DNA of 37,754 nucleotides from Flavobacteriaceae bacterium. GTDB lineage: Bacteria; Bacteroidota; Bacteroidia; Flavobacteriales; Flavobacteriaceae. The stretch covers positions 1 to 37,754 of the forward strand of contig JAAZZF010000061.1 in NCBI GenBank assembly GCA_014239275.1, in the 5' to 3' direction. Made by a program: the position numbers and the translations under genes. The notes under the pieces were generated by a model that saw nothing but the letters and a program-made list of their open reading frames with translations, ran no database searches and was not told where the DNA came from. Shown piece after piece: positions 17,921 through 27,589 of this stretch (the first letter of the stretch is position 1; the number at the start of each line of letters is the position of its first letter).

Positions 17921-18730
17921 ATGCAACGAATCATTGATAGCATCTTATCTAATAAAGATGTTTTAGTTTTTTTAATTCTGTTGTTATTTTCAATTTATCT
18001 TGTAATTGACTCTAATCATTATCACCAATCCAAATTCAACAGCTTTTCCAATAATTTTACATCTATTATTTTTAAAAAATATTCATCCCTTGAAAATTAT
18101 TTTAATTTAAACCATGAAAATGAAGAGTTAATTAAAGAAAATTTAGATTTAAAAAATCGTCTATATTCTAATAAGGAAATCATTTATGACACTATATTAA
18201 TTAACACCTCACACATATTTTCTTCTGCAAAAATTATAAGTAATAATTTTTCTTATTCCAAAAATTATTTAATAATTGATAAAGGTTATAAACATGGAAT
18301 TAATAAAGAAATGGGTGTAATAAGTTCTTATGGAATAATTGGAATAATAGTAGATGTTTCGGAAAATTATTCTAGAGTAATGTCTGTATTAAATATAAAT
18401 TCTAAAATAAATGCTAAAATTAAAAACTCATTTCACTTCGGAAGCTTAGAATGGAATGGAGAAGATCCTAGCAAATTAAATTTAAATGATGTTCCAAAAA
18501 TAGCTAAAATTACAATTGGGGATAGCATAGTTTCAGGTGGTATGTCTGCAATTTTTCCAGAAAATTTACCGATCGGTATTGTTTCAAAAATTGATTTAAA
18601 AAATTCAGAAAATTATTATGGAATAGAAGTTTTACTTAATAATGACATGACTAGTACAAAGAATGTTTATGTTATTAATAATATTTATAAGGAAGAAATT
18701 AACAATCTAAAAAATTTAATAAATGAGTAA
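17921..18730 (+). CDS. mreC: MreC, rod-shape periplasmic scaffold
   Basis: MreC links MreB/MreD to the PBP2-RodA synthase and activates it. The 269-residue product has one N-terminal transmembrane helix (about 15-32), a coiled-coil stretch rich in Glu/Asn/Leu (about 55-85, ENEELIKENLDLKNRL), then the beta-rich periplasmic core with YLIIDKGYKHGINKEMGVIS and GIIGIIVDVSENYSRVMSVL, the usual family anchors. Its 3' end overlaps mreD by 8 bases. It appears complete. Confidence 0.95.
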   Translation: MQRIIDSILSNKDVLVFLILLLFSIYLVIDSNHYHQSKFNSFSNNFTSIIFKKYSSLENYFNLNHENEELIKENLDLKNRLYSNKEIIYDTILINTSHIFSSAKIISNNFSYSKNYLIIDKGYKHGINKEMGVISSYGIIGIIVDVSENYSRVMSVLNINSKINAKIKNSFHFGSLEWNGEDPSKLNLNDVPKIAKITIGDSIVSGGMSAIFPENLPIGIVSKIDLKNSENYYGIEVLLNNDMTSTKNVYVINNIYKEEINNLKNLINE

Positions 18731-19244
18731 TCTTTACTTTATAATTGCTTTTAGATTTGTACTTATATTAATTGTTCAAGGTCTAATTTTTAATAAATTT
18801 GATTTATTTGGGCTGTATGATCCACATATTTCGATCATATTTGTTTTAATTTTTCCTATCAAAACTAACAGAATATTTTTTTTAATAATTAGTTTCTTTT
18901 TTGGATTAATCTTAGACTACTTCAGTAATTCAATTGGTATTAATGCTGCTGCATTTGTAACTATAGCTTTTCTTAAGCCATACATAATGAATTTTGTATT
19001 TGGAAATTTTTATGATCCACATGGAATTAAAATACTTAAAGATTACATCCAAGACTCTACTATTTATCAAAAAGTATTATTTGTTTTGATTATTATTTTA
19101 ATTCACCACTTTATTATGTTCTCACTCGAATCATTTACAATTGATCAAATAAAAGTTGTCATTAAAAAAACTTTTTATACTTCTTTACTTTCATTATTTT
19201 TTTGTTCTTCCTTAATTTATCTTTTAGCTCAAAATGAAAGATAA
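18723..19244 (+). CDS. mreD: MreD, rod-shape membrane protein
   Basis: MreD is a small integral membrane partner of MreC in the elongasome. The 173-residue product is almost entirely hydrophobic with about five transmembrane helices. It shows FDLFGLYDPHISIIFVLIFP near the first loop and a GLILDYFSNSIGINAAAFV segment typical of Bacteroidota MreD (D-Y/F-F-x-N-S-x-G). Sequence conservation of MreD is low, so identification relies mainly on that motif and its place between mreC and the PBP2 gene, overlapping both (8 and 11 bases). Confidence 0.92.
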   Translation: MSNLYFIIAFRFVLILIVQGLIFNKFDLFGLYDPHISIIFVLIFPIKTNRIFFLIISFFFGLILDYFSNSIGINAAAFVTIAFLKPYIMNFVFGNFYDPHGIKILKDYIQDSTIYQKVLFVLIIILIHHFIMFSLESFTIDQIKVVIKKTFYTSLLSLFFCSSLIYLLAQNER

Positions 19245-21096
19245 ACTATTACCTATATTAATAATTTCATCTTGTATATTATTTATTCTTAGATTATTTT
19301 GGATTCAGATAATTGATATAGATAATGTCCAATTATCTAATAAAAACTCTGTTGAAAGAATTTATCAGTATCCTGAAAGGGGTTATATCTATGATAGAAA
19401 CAATAATCTTTTGGTTGGAAATGAGTCTTTTTATGATTTAATGATTATTCCAAAAGATGTAAAAGAAATAGATACAATTGAGTTTTGTAGAATTTTCAAG
19501 ATTAATAAATTAGAATTGATTGAAAAAATTATAAGAGCTACAAAATATTCCATAATAAAACCCTCTGTTTTTTTATCTCAAATTTCTAAAAAAGATTTTG
19601 CTTTAATTCAAGAAAAACTTTGGAAATATGACGGATTTTATATTATTAGAAAATCCAATAGGAAGTATTTAACAAAATCCGCTTCGAATATTTTAGGTTA
19701 CATAAGCGAGGTAAATGATTATGAAATTAAAGATAATAGTTATTATGAATCAGGGGAGCTTATTGGAAGACAAGGTCTAGAAAAATCATATGAAATAGAA
19801 CTAAGAGGAATAAAAGGGGTGAAATATTTTCAAAAAGATAAATTTAATAGAATAACCAATTCATATAAAGATGGTCTATTAGACACACTTATTATTCCTG
19901 CAAATGATCTTAGATTAGGTATAGACATAACTCTCCAACGATATGGAGACTCACTTATGAAAAACAAATTTGGAAGTATAATTGCAATTGAACCTTCCAG
20001 TGGAGAAATATTGTCTCTAGTTAATTCTCCTTCATTTAATCCAAATTTATTAATAGGCAGAAATAGATCAATAAACTATGTAAAGTTAAAAAATGATAGT
20101 ATAGGCAAACCATTATTTGATAGAGGATTACAAGGACAATATCCTCCAGGCTCTCCATTTAAGTTAGTAAATGGTTTAATTGCTTTACAAGAAAACATTA
20201 TTAACAACAAAACTACTATTAGATGTAATGAAGGACATTTTTATTCAAAAAATAGATTTATGAGATGTCATTGTAAAATTGGCACAATTAATAATTTAAA
20301 TAAAGCCATTTACAATTCTTGTAATACATTTTTTGCTAATATCTATAAAAAAACTTTAGATAAATTTCCAAATTCAAAGTTAGGAATAGATAATTGGAAA
20401 AAACATATAGAAAGTTTTGGTTTTGGTAACTATCTAGGTTATGATCATCCTATAGGAAGGCCAGGTTTAATTCCTGGTTCAAATTATTATGACAAAATGT
20501 ATCCTAATGGCAGATGGAAAGCAGCTACAACTATTTCTAATGGAATAGGACAAGGAGAAATTTTAACAACGCCTATTCAATTAGCTAACCTCACAGCAAT
20601 TATTGCTAATAGAGGCTGGTACAAAACCCCACATTTAGTAAAAAATATTTCAAAAAAATCTCCTAAAGAAAAATATACCGAAAAAAAATTTACTACAATT
20701 GATTCTATTCATTTTGAAAAAATAATTGAAGGCATGTTTAATGTTATTCAAAAAGGAACTGCACAAAACGCAAAAATAAAGGGAATTGAAGTAGCTGGGA
20801 AAACAGGAACCGCTGAAAATTTTATTAAAATTAATGGCAATAGACTCCAACTTACAGACCACTCAATTTTTATAGGTTTTGCTCCAAAAGATAATCCTAA
20901 AATAGCAATTGCTGTTTTTATTGAAAATGGTTACTGGGGAACAAGGTGGGCTGCTCCAATTGCTAGTTTAATGATGGAGAGTTATTTAAATAAAAAAGTT
21001 AACAGAAAATATTTAGAAAGATACATAGTTAATGGAAATTTAATGGAAGAGTATAAAAAACCATATTTAAAATCTAATTTTAAAATAAATGAATGA
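19234..21096 (+). CDS. mrdA: penicillin-binding protein 2 (elongasome transpeptidase)
   Basis: PBP2 cross-links peptidoglycan during lateral growth with RodA as its glycosyltransferase. The 620-residue product has one N-terminal membrane helix (about 5-28) and a dimerisation/pedestal region starting at ERGYIYDRNNNLLVGN. The transpeptidase domain carries three motifs: SPFK (Ser307 nucleophile, Lys310), SCN (362-364) and KTG (523-525, in AGKTGTAEN). The first motif is preceded by QGQYPPGSPFK, where many PBP2s read PGS-T/V-x-K, so the catalytic motif is S-P-F-K. It overlaps mreD by 11 and rodA by 8 bases. Confidence 0.96.
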   Translation: MKDKLLPILIISSCILFILRLFWIQIIDIDNVQLSNKNSVERIYQYPERGYIYDRNNNLLVGNESFYDLMIIPKDVKEIDTIEFCRIFKINKLELIEKIIRATKYSIIKPSVFLSQISKKDFALIQEKLWKYDGFYIIRKSNRKYLTKSASNILGYISEVNDYEIKDNSYYESGELIGRQGLEKSYEIELRGIKGVKYFQKDKFNRITNSYKDGLLDTLIIPANDLRLGIDITLQRYGDSLMKNKFGSIIAIEPSSGEILSLVNSPSFNPNLLIGRNRSINYVKLKNDSIGKPLFDRGLQGQYPPGSPFKLVNGLIALQENIINNKTTIRCNEGHFYSKNRFMRCHCKIGTINNLNKAIYNSCNTFFANIYKKTLDKFPNSKLGIDNWKKHIESFGFGNYLGYDHPIGRPGLIPGSNYYDKMYPNGRWKAATTISNGIGQGEILTTPIQLANLTAIIANRGWYKTPHLVKNISKKSPKEKYTEKKFTTIDSIHFEKIIEGMFNVIQKGTAQNAKIKGIEVAGKTGTAENFIKINGNRLQLTDHSIFIGFAPKDNPKIAIAVFIENGYWGTRWAAPIASLMMESYLNKKVNRKYLERYIVNGNLMEEYKKPYLKSNFKINE

Positions 21097-22342
21097 GATT
21101 AATTTAAAAAAGATTGATTTAACTACAGTTTTCACAGTCATTTTATTGATTATTATGGGTGCAGTTAATATTTATTCTACAACACATGCTGACAACCTTG
21201 AATCTCCACTATCGCTGAATAATCCTTTTGGAAAACAAATTGTATTTATTTTAATTTCTATTTTTCTTTTTTTAAGTATTCAGCTTGTTCCTTATAAATT
21301 TTTTCAAAAATTTGCAAGTATAGTATATATAATATCTATTTTATCATTGTTAGGATTGTTTGTGTTTGGAAAAAATATTAATGGTTCAACTGCATGGTAT
21401 CAAATATTCGGATTTGGATTACAACCTAGCGAATTTGCGAAACCAATAACAGCTCTTGCTCTAGCTAAATATTTAAGTGATATTAATGCTAATATTAAAA
21501 CAATAAAAACCCAATTTTACTCTTTTTTAATAATATTTGTTCCTGTTTTATTAATTATAATACAGCCTGATCCTGGAAGTACTTTAATTTTTTTAAGTTT
21601 CTTTTTAGTTTTTTATAAAATTGGTCTTCCATCTATTTATATGAATTTCTTTATCGGTTTCATTCTATTATTTTTTCTAACTATTCTTCTTTCTAAACAG
21701 ACAATCATTTTACTAATTTTAACCATTTCTATTTTGACAATTTTATATTTGAAAAAAAAGCAAAAATCTATTAGAAAAGTTCTTATATATTCTCTTATTT
21801 TTTCCGCTTTTGTTTTTTCTGTAGACTTTATTTTCAACAATATTTTTGAACAACATCATAGAGATAGATTCAATATAGTGATGAATATACAAGAGGATAA
21901 TAGAGGAATAGGGTATAATACCAATCAATCTAAAATTGCATTTGCTTCTGGCGGTATTATTGGTGAAGGTTTTTTAAAAGGGTTACAAACTAGAGGTAAT
22001 TTTGTTCCTTTTCAACATACAGATTATATTTTTTCAGCAATTGGAGAAGAGTGGGGATTTATTGGTGCATCTATAGTAATTTGCTTATTTGCATTTTTAA
22101 TGTTAAGGATATCTAAACGAGCTGAACTACAAAGAAATTTGTTTAGTAAAATTTTCTCATACTCAACTGCCACAATAATTTTCAGTCATTTCTTTATTAA
22201 TATTGGAATGGTTTTAGGTTTAGTTCCAACAATAGGAATTCCATTGCCTTTTTTTAGTTATGGAGGATCTAGTCTTTTAGGGTTTGTTTTACTGATCGCT
22301 ATCTATATAAGATTAGATTCAGAAAGAACTAGCAAATGGTAA
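21089..22342 (+). CDS. rodA: RodA, SEDS peptidoglycan glycosyltransferase
   Basis: RodA polymerises lipid II glycan strands for cell elongation together with PBP2. The 417-residue multi-spanning product (about ten helices) shows SEDS signatures: INGSTAWYQIFGFGLQPSEF early, where family members read GxxRW, then IIQPDPGSTLIFLSFF, FVPFQHTDYIFSAIGEEWGF and the C-terminal GIPLPFFSYGGSSLLGF. Here Trp follows a Thr-Ala (STAWY) rather than the usual Ala-Arg/Ser-Arg, a small oddity. Between about residues 180 and 255 there is a long helix-rich insert typical of Bacteroidota RodA. The stop lies one base from the stop of the convergent permease gene. Confidence 0.95.
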   Translation: MNEINLKKIDLTTVFTVILLIIMGAVNIYSTTHADNLESPLSLNNPFGKQIVFILISIFLFLSIQLVPYKFFQKFASIVYIISILSLLGLFVFGKNINGSTAWYQIFGFGLQPSEFAKPITALALAKYLSDINANIKTIKTQFYSFLIIFVPVLLIIIQPDPGSTLIFLSFFLVFYKIGLPSIYMNFFIGFILLFFLTILLSKQTIILLILTISILTILYLKKKQKSIRKVLIYSLIFSAFVFSVDFIFNNIFEQHHRDRFNIVMNIQEDNRGIGYNTNQSKIAFASGGIIGEGFLKGLQTRGNFVPFQHTDYIFSAIGEEWGFIGASIVICLFAFLMLRISKRAELQRNLFSKIFSYSTATIIFSHFFINIGMVLGLVPTIGIPLPFFSYGGSSLLGFVLLIAIYIRLDSERTSKW

Positions 22343-22343
22343 G

Positions 22344-23417
22344 TTATTTGTTGGTGTTAAATAAATCAGAAAGGTTATTGCCTAAAAACATAAAACTAGT
22401 AACCAATAACATAATTGAAATTCCTGGAATAAAAGCCAAATAAGCTTTTCCTAAAATAATAAACTGATAATTATCTTTTATCATTGAACCCCAACTAGGA
22501 ATAGGAGGTTGTGTTCCTATGCCTAGAAAACTAAGACCACTTTCAATAAGAATTGCTGCTGCAAAATTTGCAGCACATATTATTAAGATTGGGCCTAAAA
22601 TATTGGGCAATAAATGTTTAATAAAAATTCTAATATCAGAATAACCTAAAACTTTTGTAGCTACTATATAATCTTTATTTTTTTCTGAAATTACCTGTCC
22701 CCTTACTACTCTAGCAACTTCAACCCACATAGTTAAACCTACTGCAAGATAAACTTGCCAAAATCCTTTTCCTAGTGCTATAGAAATTGCAATTACAAGT
22801 AATAATGTTGGAATGGACCAAAATATATTAATAATTGTCATTACAATTTTATCTACTAATCCACCATAATATCCTCCTAACATTCCAATAGACAGTCCAA
22901 TTATTAAAGAAATTAAAACTGCAATAAAACCAATTGAAAGAGATACCCTTGTTCCCAATATAATTCTTCCATATACATCTCTTCCAAAGCTATCTGTTCC
23001 AAATATAAATTTTCTTTGACTAATATATTTTTTTTCTATTTCTTGTTTAGAAAGATTTAAAGGAAATAAATCATATTTGACAATTAATTTTTCTTGATTA
23101 TAATTTTCAAACTCTATCCCTTCGTCTAAAAAATTATAATTATTTATTATAATCTCTTTGTTTGGAAATTTTTTTCCAAAAAACTTAATATTTAGGTAAG
23201 ATTCATTAAAATTGGAGGAATTAGGTATTTCTAAAATATAGGCTTTAAATCCAGGCGACATCGAATGAATCGACAAATGCATTTGATTTGAATATTGAGA
23301 ATCATCTGGAATAATGAAATAAGAGAAAATTGAAATCAGCAAACAAAAAAAAATAAAAGTTAATGAAAGTAAAATCCCAAAATGTTTCTTAATAAACTTT
23401 CTCTTTTTAAATAGCAT
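22344..23417 (-). CDS. ABC transporter permease, DppC/OppC family
   Basis: The product is an inner-membrane permease of peptide/nickel-type ABC importers. From about residue 135 the 357-residue protein follows the family closely: FGTDSFGRDVYGRIILGTRVSL, five helices, the cytoplasmic EAA-type loop (DYIVATKVLGYSDIRIFIKHLLPN) and ESGLSFLGIGTQPPIPSWG. Between the first helix (about 15-35) and this core lies an extra ~95-residue extracytoplasmic segment seen in Bacteroidota members. No cognate binding protein, second permease or ATPase is nearby, so its partners are encoded elsewhere. The ATG overlaps the protease stop (TAATG), so it is coupled to the Prc-type protease; substrate unknown. Confidence 0.9.
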   Translation of the reverse strand: MLFKKRKFIKKHFGILLSLTFIFFCLLISIFSYFIIPDDSQYSNQMHLSIHSMSPGFKAYILEIPNSSNFNESYLNIKFFGKKFPNKEIIINNYNFLDEGIEFENYNQEKLIVKYDLFPLNLSKQEIEKKYISQRKFIFGTDSFGRDVYGRIILGTRVSLSIGFIAVLISLIIGLSIGMLGGYYGGLVDKIVMTIINIFWSIPTLLLVIAISIALGKGFWQVYLAVGLTMWVEVARVVRGQVISEKNKDYIVATKVLGYSDIRIFIKHLLPNILGPILIICAANFAAAILIESGLSFLGIGTQPPIPSWGSMIKDNYQFIILGKAYLAFIPGISIMLLVTSFMFLGNNLSDLFNTNK

Positions 23418-25546
23418 TAAACTTTATTTGCAATAATATATTTTTTGTTAATTAATTTTGATTTTAAATTATCTAATACTTTTAAACCTTCATTTAGCTG
23501 AAAGTCAGATTGCAAGCCTTTTTTCCAACGTTTTCTTCTTTCCAAAATTTCTTTAGAATTTTCAATGGATTCTTCTTCATTTGCAATAAACTCAAATTGT
23601 AGATCATTTTTATAATTCTTTAAATCATCAAACTTTGACAAATACTTTTTATCATCAGCTTGAGTTTTCTTAAAATTAGAATAGTTTAATGAAAATGACT
23701 TAGAATTCTGCTTTGAAGCTATCCATTTAGCATTTTCTTTGATTAATGAAACAAATGGACTATTATTAATTCTATCGTTCCCTGATTTTATTGCTTCATG
23801 TAAATTAAAATAACCATCCCATTTCTTGTAGTTTGCAGAATCAATTTGATCCCATTCTAAGGGGTTTTCTTCATCATTTTCACCAATCGGAATAAATGAA
23901 AGTCTATTTGGAATTGTAATATCACTTTTAACACCTTCCACCTGAACAGAGCCACCATTAATCCTATAGAATTTATCAGTTGTTATTTTTAATGCTCCTA
24001 AATCAAAATTACTATTTGATAAAAATCTATTCAAATCAATTACATTTTGAACAGTTCCTTTCCCGAAGCTTTGAGTGCTACCAACGATTACCGCTCTATT
24101 ATAATCTTGCAATGCTGCTGCTAATATTTCTGATGCTGATGCAGACATCTGATTTACTAAAATTACCAATGGACCTTCCCAAAAAATTGAAGGATCTTTA
24201 TCAAATACGATCTGTTTTCTATCACCAAATGATTTTACCTGAACAACTGGTCCTTCCTTAATAAAAAGACCTGTCATATCAACAACTGTTTGTAAAGATC
24301 CTCCTCCATTATTTCTTAAATCCAGAACTAAGCCTTTAATACCTTCTTTTTTTAATTTGATAATTTCTTTTTTCACATCAGAAGCACAATTTCTTGTCTT
24401 ATAATTATCAAAATCAACATAAAACTTTGGTAAACTAATTAATCCATATTTATTATCATCTTTTTTAATTATAGTAGATTTAGCATAAGTTTCTTCTAGT
24501 CGAATTAAATCCCTTATTACAGGAACAACTTTTATTTCACCATCTATTTTCTTTCTTATAGTCAACCTAACTTCGGTATCTTTTGGGCCTTTAATTAATT
24601 TAATGGCATCTTCTAACCTCATTCCTATTACATCAACAGGCTCTTCATTTGCCTGGCCAACCTTAATTATTTCATCCCCAATCTCAATTTTTTTATCTTT
24701 CCATAGTGGACCTCCCAAAATAATATCTACAATTTTTATTCCGCCTTCTTGTTTAGATAATCTTGCACCTATACCATTGAATTTTCCTGATATATTCATG
24801 TCAAAACGTTCTTTATCTTCAGGTTTGAAATAAAATGTATGTGGATCTAATTGAATAACAAATGAGTTTAAATAATTAGAAAACCAATCTTTTCTTTGTA
24901 AATCATTCATTAAGTCAAAAATATTATTAATATTTTTAGATACTAAATCAATAGATTCTTTAATAATTTCTTCATTTAATTTTACTTTATAATCTTTATC
25001 CTTCTCAATATTTAATTTTTGTTCAGAAATTTTAATATCGTATATGTCTAAAGCTGAATACTTTAATTGTTTTCTCCATCTTTCTCTTCTTTCATTATTA
25101 TTTTTTGAAAAAGAAATATTTTCAAAATCTAAATTAATTTCTTCATTAATTGAAAAATCAAATGGGGAAGACAATAAAGAGGGGTAAAATTCCTCTACTT
25201 CCTTAATTCTTTGAATTAATCTTTGATAGGATAAATTAAAAAAAGACAATTCTTCATCAATTAATTGATTATCTAGTAAAAATTTATATTTCTTAAACTC
25301 TCTATAATCTGAAGCTAAAAAATATTTTTTCTGAGAATCTAATAAATCTATATATGTATCAAACATATTTTCAGAAAATTCATCATTAATTTCTATTGAA
25401 TTATAATGATATTTTTCTAAAACATGCTTAATAATTTCAATTAATAATTTGTCTTTATTAGGGTCATCAAATGTTGGACTAGTTAATTTCCAACTAGCAA
25501 AAACCAGTGAAAAAGTTATAAAAACTAAAATTAATTTACGTTTCAT
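23417..25546 (-). CDS. prc: tail-specific (C-terminal processing) periplasmic protease, S41 family
   Basis: Prc-type proteases cut proteins in the periplasm from their C-terminal ends and trim envelope proteins. The 709-residue product has an N-terminal signal/anchor (residues 3-18), a long helical N-terminal domain, and a PDZ domain around 255-335 (FNGIGARLSKQEGGIKIVDI, GGPLWKDKKIEIGDEI). The S41 core follows: GLVLDLRNNGGGSLQTVV, then Ser470 in QMSASASE, Asp481 in QDYNRA and Lys496 in SFGKGTVQ. These match the Ser-Asp-Lys set of E. coli Prc (with one residue inserted before the Lys). A charged C-terminal domain resembles DUF3340. It starts the minus-strand pair with the permease, divergent from surE. 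Confidence 0.95.
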   Translation of the reverse strand: MKRKLILVFITFSLVFASWKLTSPTFDDPNKDKLLIEIIKHVLEKYHYNSIEINDEFSENMFDTYIDLLDSQKKYFLASDYREFKKYKFLLDNQLIDEELSFFNLSYQRLIQRIKEVEEFYPSLLSSPFDFSINEEINLDFENISFSKNNNERRERWRKQLKYSALDIYDIKISEQKLNIEKDKDYKVKLNEEIIKESIDLVSKNINNIFDLMNDLQRKDWFSNYLNSFVIQLDPHTFYFKPEDKERFDMNISGKFNGIGARLSKQEGGIKIVDIILGGPLWKDKKIEIGDEIIKVGQANEEPVDVIGMRLEDAIKLIKGPKDTEVRLTIRKKIDGEIKVVPVIRDLIRLEETYAKSTIIKKDDNKYGLISLPKFYVDFDNYKTRNCASDVKKEIIKLKKEGIKGLVLDLRNNGGGSLQTVVDMTGLFIKEGPVVQVKSFGDRKQIVFDKDPSIFWEGPLVILVNQMSASASEILAAALQDYNRAVIVGSTQSFGKGTVQNVIDLNRFLSNSNFDLGALKITTDKFYRINGGSVQVEGVKSDITIPNRLSFIPIGENDEENPLEWDQIDSANYKKWDGYFNLHEAIKSGNDRINNSPFVSLIKENAKWIASKQNSKSFSLNYSNFKKTQADDKKYLSKFDDLKNYKNDLQFEFIANEEESIENSKEILERRKRWKKGLQSDFQLNEGLKVLDNLKSKLINKKYIIANKV

Positions 25547-25565
25547 AAAAAATATTCAAGCTACT

Positions 25566-25633
25566 TAAAAGTAAATTTAGGAAATTAGGTCAAAAATCAT
25601 GCAATTTTATCAATATTAAAATTATTTCATGCA
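25566..25633 (-). promoter_or_regulatory. prc promoter candidate with upstream direct repeats
   Basis: On the minus strand TTTTTG (25591-25596) is followed after 17 bases by TACTTTTA (25566-25573), which matches TAnnTTTG except the last base, about 20 bases before the prc ATG. Two copies of TCATGCA (25597-25603 and 25627-25633), exactly 30 bases apart, lie just upstream in the 147-base gap to surE and could be a regulator's sites. Confidence 0.35.
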
Positions 25634-25693
25634 TTTGAATTACATATATAAAAGAAATATATTCTTTTCAGTATTTTTACTCAAATTTTATGA

Positions 25694-26464
25694 ATGTCTA
25701 AAAAACCTTTAATATTAGTAACTAATGATGATGGGATATCAGCTCCTGGAATAAGATCATTAATTTCAGTAATGAATAAATTAGGAGATGTTGTTGTAGT
25801 GGCACCAGATACTCCGCAATCTGGAATGGGTCATGCAATTACTGTAAATTCAACATTAGAATGCAACTCAATTAAAGTTGATAGTGGTCCACAAAAAGAA
25901 TATTCATGTTCTGGAACTCCTGCAGACTGCATAAAACTTGGGATAAATGAAATCCTAAATAGAAAACCTGATATATGTGTTTCTGGAATTAACCATGGAT
26001 CTAATTCTTCAATAAACGTCATTTATTCTGGGACAATGAGTGCTGCATTAGAAGCTAGCATTGAAGGAATTCCTGCAATTGGGTTTTCCCTATTAGATTA
26101 TAGATGGGAAGCTAATTTTGATTCATTAAGAAACTATATAGAAAAAATTACCCGAACAGCTCTAAAAGAAGGTATACCCAAAGGGAATGCATTGAATGTA
26201 AACTTTCCTAAACTAAAAGAAAAAGAAATAAAAGGAATAAAAATTTGTAGACAAGCTAAAGCTTACTGGATCGAAAAATTTGACAAAAGAACAAACCCTC
26301 AAGGAAAAGAATATTATTGGTTAACTGGAGAGTTTATAAATGAAGATAATGGAATTAATACTGACGAATGGGCTTTGAATAACGGATATATTTCTATAGT
26401 TCCTGTAAAATTTGACATGACTGACCATCATAATATTAAAAGATTGAGTGATTGGAAATTATAA
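25694..26464 (+). CDS. surE: SurE, 5'/3'-nucleotidase
   Basis: SurE dephosphorylates nucleoside monophosphates in a divalent-metal-dependent way and is linked to stationary-phase survival. The 256-residue product opens with the signature ILVTNDDGISAPGI (Asp12, Asp13 as metal ligands), followed by VVVAPDTPQSGMGHAIT and GTPADCIKLGI. The central motif is GINHGSNSSINVIYSGTMSA, with GIPAIGFSL after it. Length is normal and the C-terminus (TDHHNIKRLSDW) fits. It is divergent from prc and 9 bases upstream of lpxB; this surE-lpxB pairing is widespread in Bacteroidota. Confidence 0.97.
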   Translation: MSKKPLILVTNDDGISAPGIRSLISVMNKLGDVVVVAPDTPQSGMGHAITVNSTLECNSIKVDSGPQKEYSCSGTPADCIKLGINEILNRKPDICVSGINHGSNSSINVIYSGTMSAALEASIEGIPAIGFSLLDYRWEANFDSLRNYIEKITRTALKEGIPKGNALNVNFPKLKEKEIKGIKICRQAKAYWIEKFDKRTNPQGKEYYWLTGEFINEDNGINTDEWALNNGYISIVPVKFDMTDHHNIKRLSDWKL

Positions 26465-26473
26465 AATAAATCA

Positions 26474-27583
26474 ATGAGATATTATATAATAGCAGGTGAA
26501 GCTTCTGGTGATTTACACGGGTCTAATTTGATAAAGGAAATTTATAAATTAGACTCTAATGCTAAAATCAAAGCCTGGGGAGGAGATAAAATGCAAAGTG
26601 CTGGTGCAAAAATTGTAAAACATTACAAAAAATTATCTTTTATGGGATTCTATGAAGTATTCAAAAATTTAAATACTATTCTAAAAAATATTAAATTCTG
26701 TAAAAAAGATATACTAAACTTTAACCCAGATAAAATTATATTTATTGATTATCCAGGTTTTAATATGAGGATTGCTAAATGGGCAAAAAAAAACAAATTC
26801 AATACAAATTATTATATAGCTCCACAAATATGGGCTTGGAATGAAAAAAGAATAAATAATATTAGAGATAACATTGATAATTTGTATGTAATCCTTCCAT
26901 TTGAAAAAAAATATTTTGAACGAAAACACAATTTTCCTGTTAAATTTTTAGGGCACCCTCTTTTAGATAGTATTGAAGAATTTAAAAAACATGAGGCAAA
27001 AGACTTCTTTGAAAAACATAAATTAAATAATCAAAAAAAAATTATATCAATTTTACCAGGAAGCAGAAAACAGGAAATTAAAAAAATTTTAAGAGTAATG
27101 CTGGAAGTAATTGAGAATTTTCCTAAATACCAATTTGTAATAGCTGGGGCTCCTAGCATAAATTTGGAATTTTATCAAGATATAATTAAAAACAAAAATG
27201 TTTCTGTCATAAAAAATGAAACCTATGCATTACTTTCTAATTCTAGAGCAGCATTAGTAACAAGTGGAACCGCTACATTAGAAGCATCTGTTTTTAAAAT
27301 TCCTCAAGTAGTTTGCTACAAAACCAGTTTTATAAGTTATTTTTTGGCTAAAATATTTGTAAAAATTAAATTCATATCATTAGTTAACTTAATAATGGAT
27401 GAAGAAATAATTAAAGAGCTCATACAAAGCAAATGTTCAAAACAAAATATAATTAAAGAATTAAAAAAAGTTTTAGATTTAAAAAAAAGAAATAATTTAA
27501 TGTCAAAGTATGATGAATTAATTTCATTATTAGGATCATCTGGCTCAAGTAGAAGAGTTGCTAAAGACATTGTTTTAAAATAA
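26474..27583 (+). CDS. lpxB: lipid-A-disaccharide synthase
   Basis: LpxB condenses UDP-diacylglucosamine and lipid X to make the lipid A disaccharide on the inner face of the cytoplasmic membrane. The 369-residue product shows IIAGEASGDLHGSNL (5-19), FIDYPGFNMRIAKWAK, YYIAPQIWAWNEKRI, the ILPGSRKQEIKK nucleotide-binding segment (about 194-205) and TSGTATLEASVFKIPQVVCY. Length is typical. The previous gene is surE (9 bases) and the Lrp-type regulator follows after 6 bases. Confidence 0.97.
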   Translation: MRYYIIAGEASGDLHGSNLIKEIYKLDSNAKIKAWGGDKMQSAGAKIVKHYKKLSFMGFYEVFKNLNTILKNIKFCKKDILNFNPDKIIFIDYPGFNMRIAKWAKKNKFNTNYYIAPQIWAWNEKRINNIRDNIDNLYVILPFEKKYFERKHNFPVKFLGHPLLDSIEEFKKHEAKDFFEKHKLNNQKKIISILPGSRKQEIKKILRVMLEVIENFPKYQFVIAGAPSINLEFYQDIIKNKNVSVIKNETYALLSNSRAALVTSGTATLEASVFKIPQVVCYKTSFISYFLAKIFVKIKFISLVNLIMDEEIIKELIQSKCSKQNIIKELKKVLDLKKRNNLMSKYDELISLLGSSGSSRRVAKDIVLK

Positions 27584-27589
27584 TATATT

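Noticed and set aside
23980-24261. Open frame on the plus strand inside prc
   Set aside because: Prc is intact in the other strand with a full catalytic set; the antisense frame is Leu/Gln-rich and has no recognisable domain.
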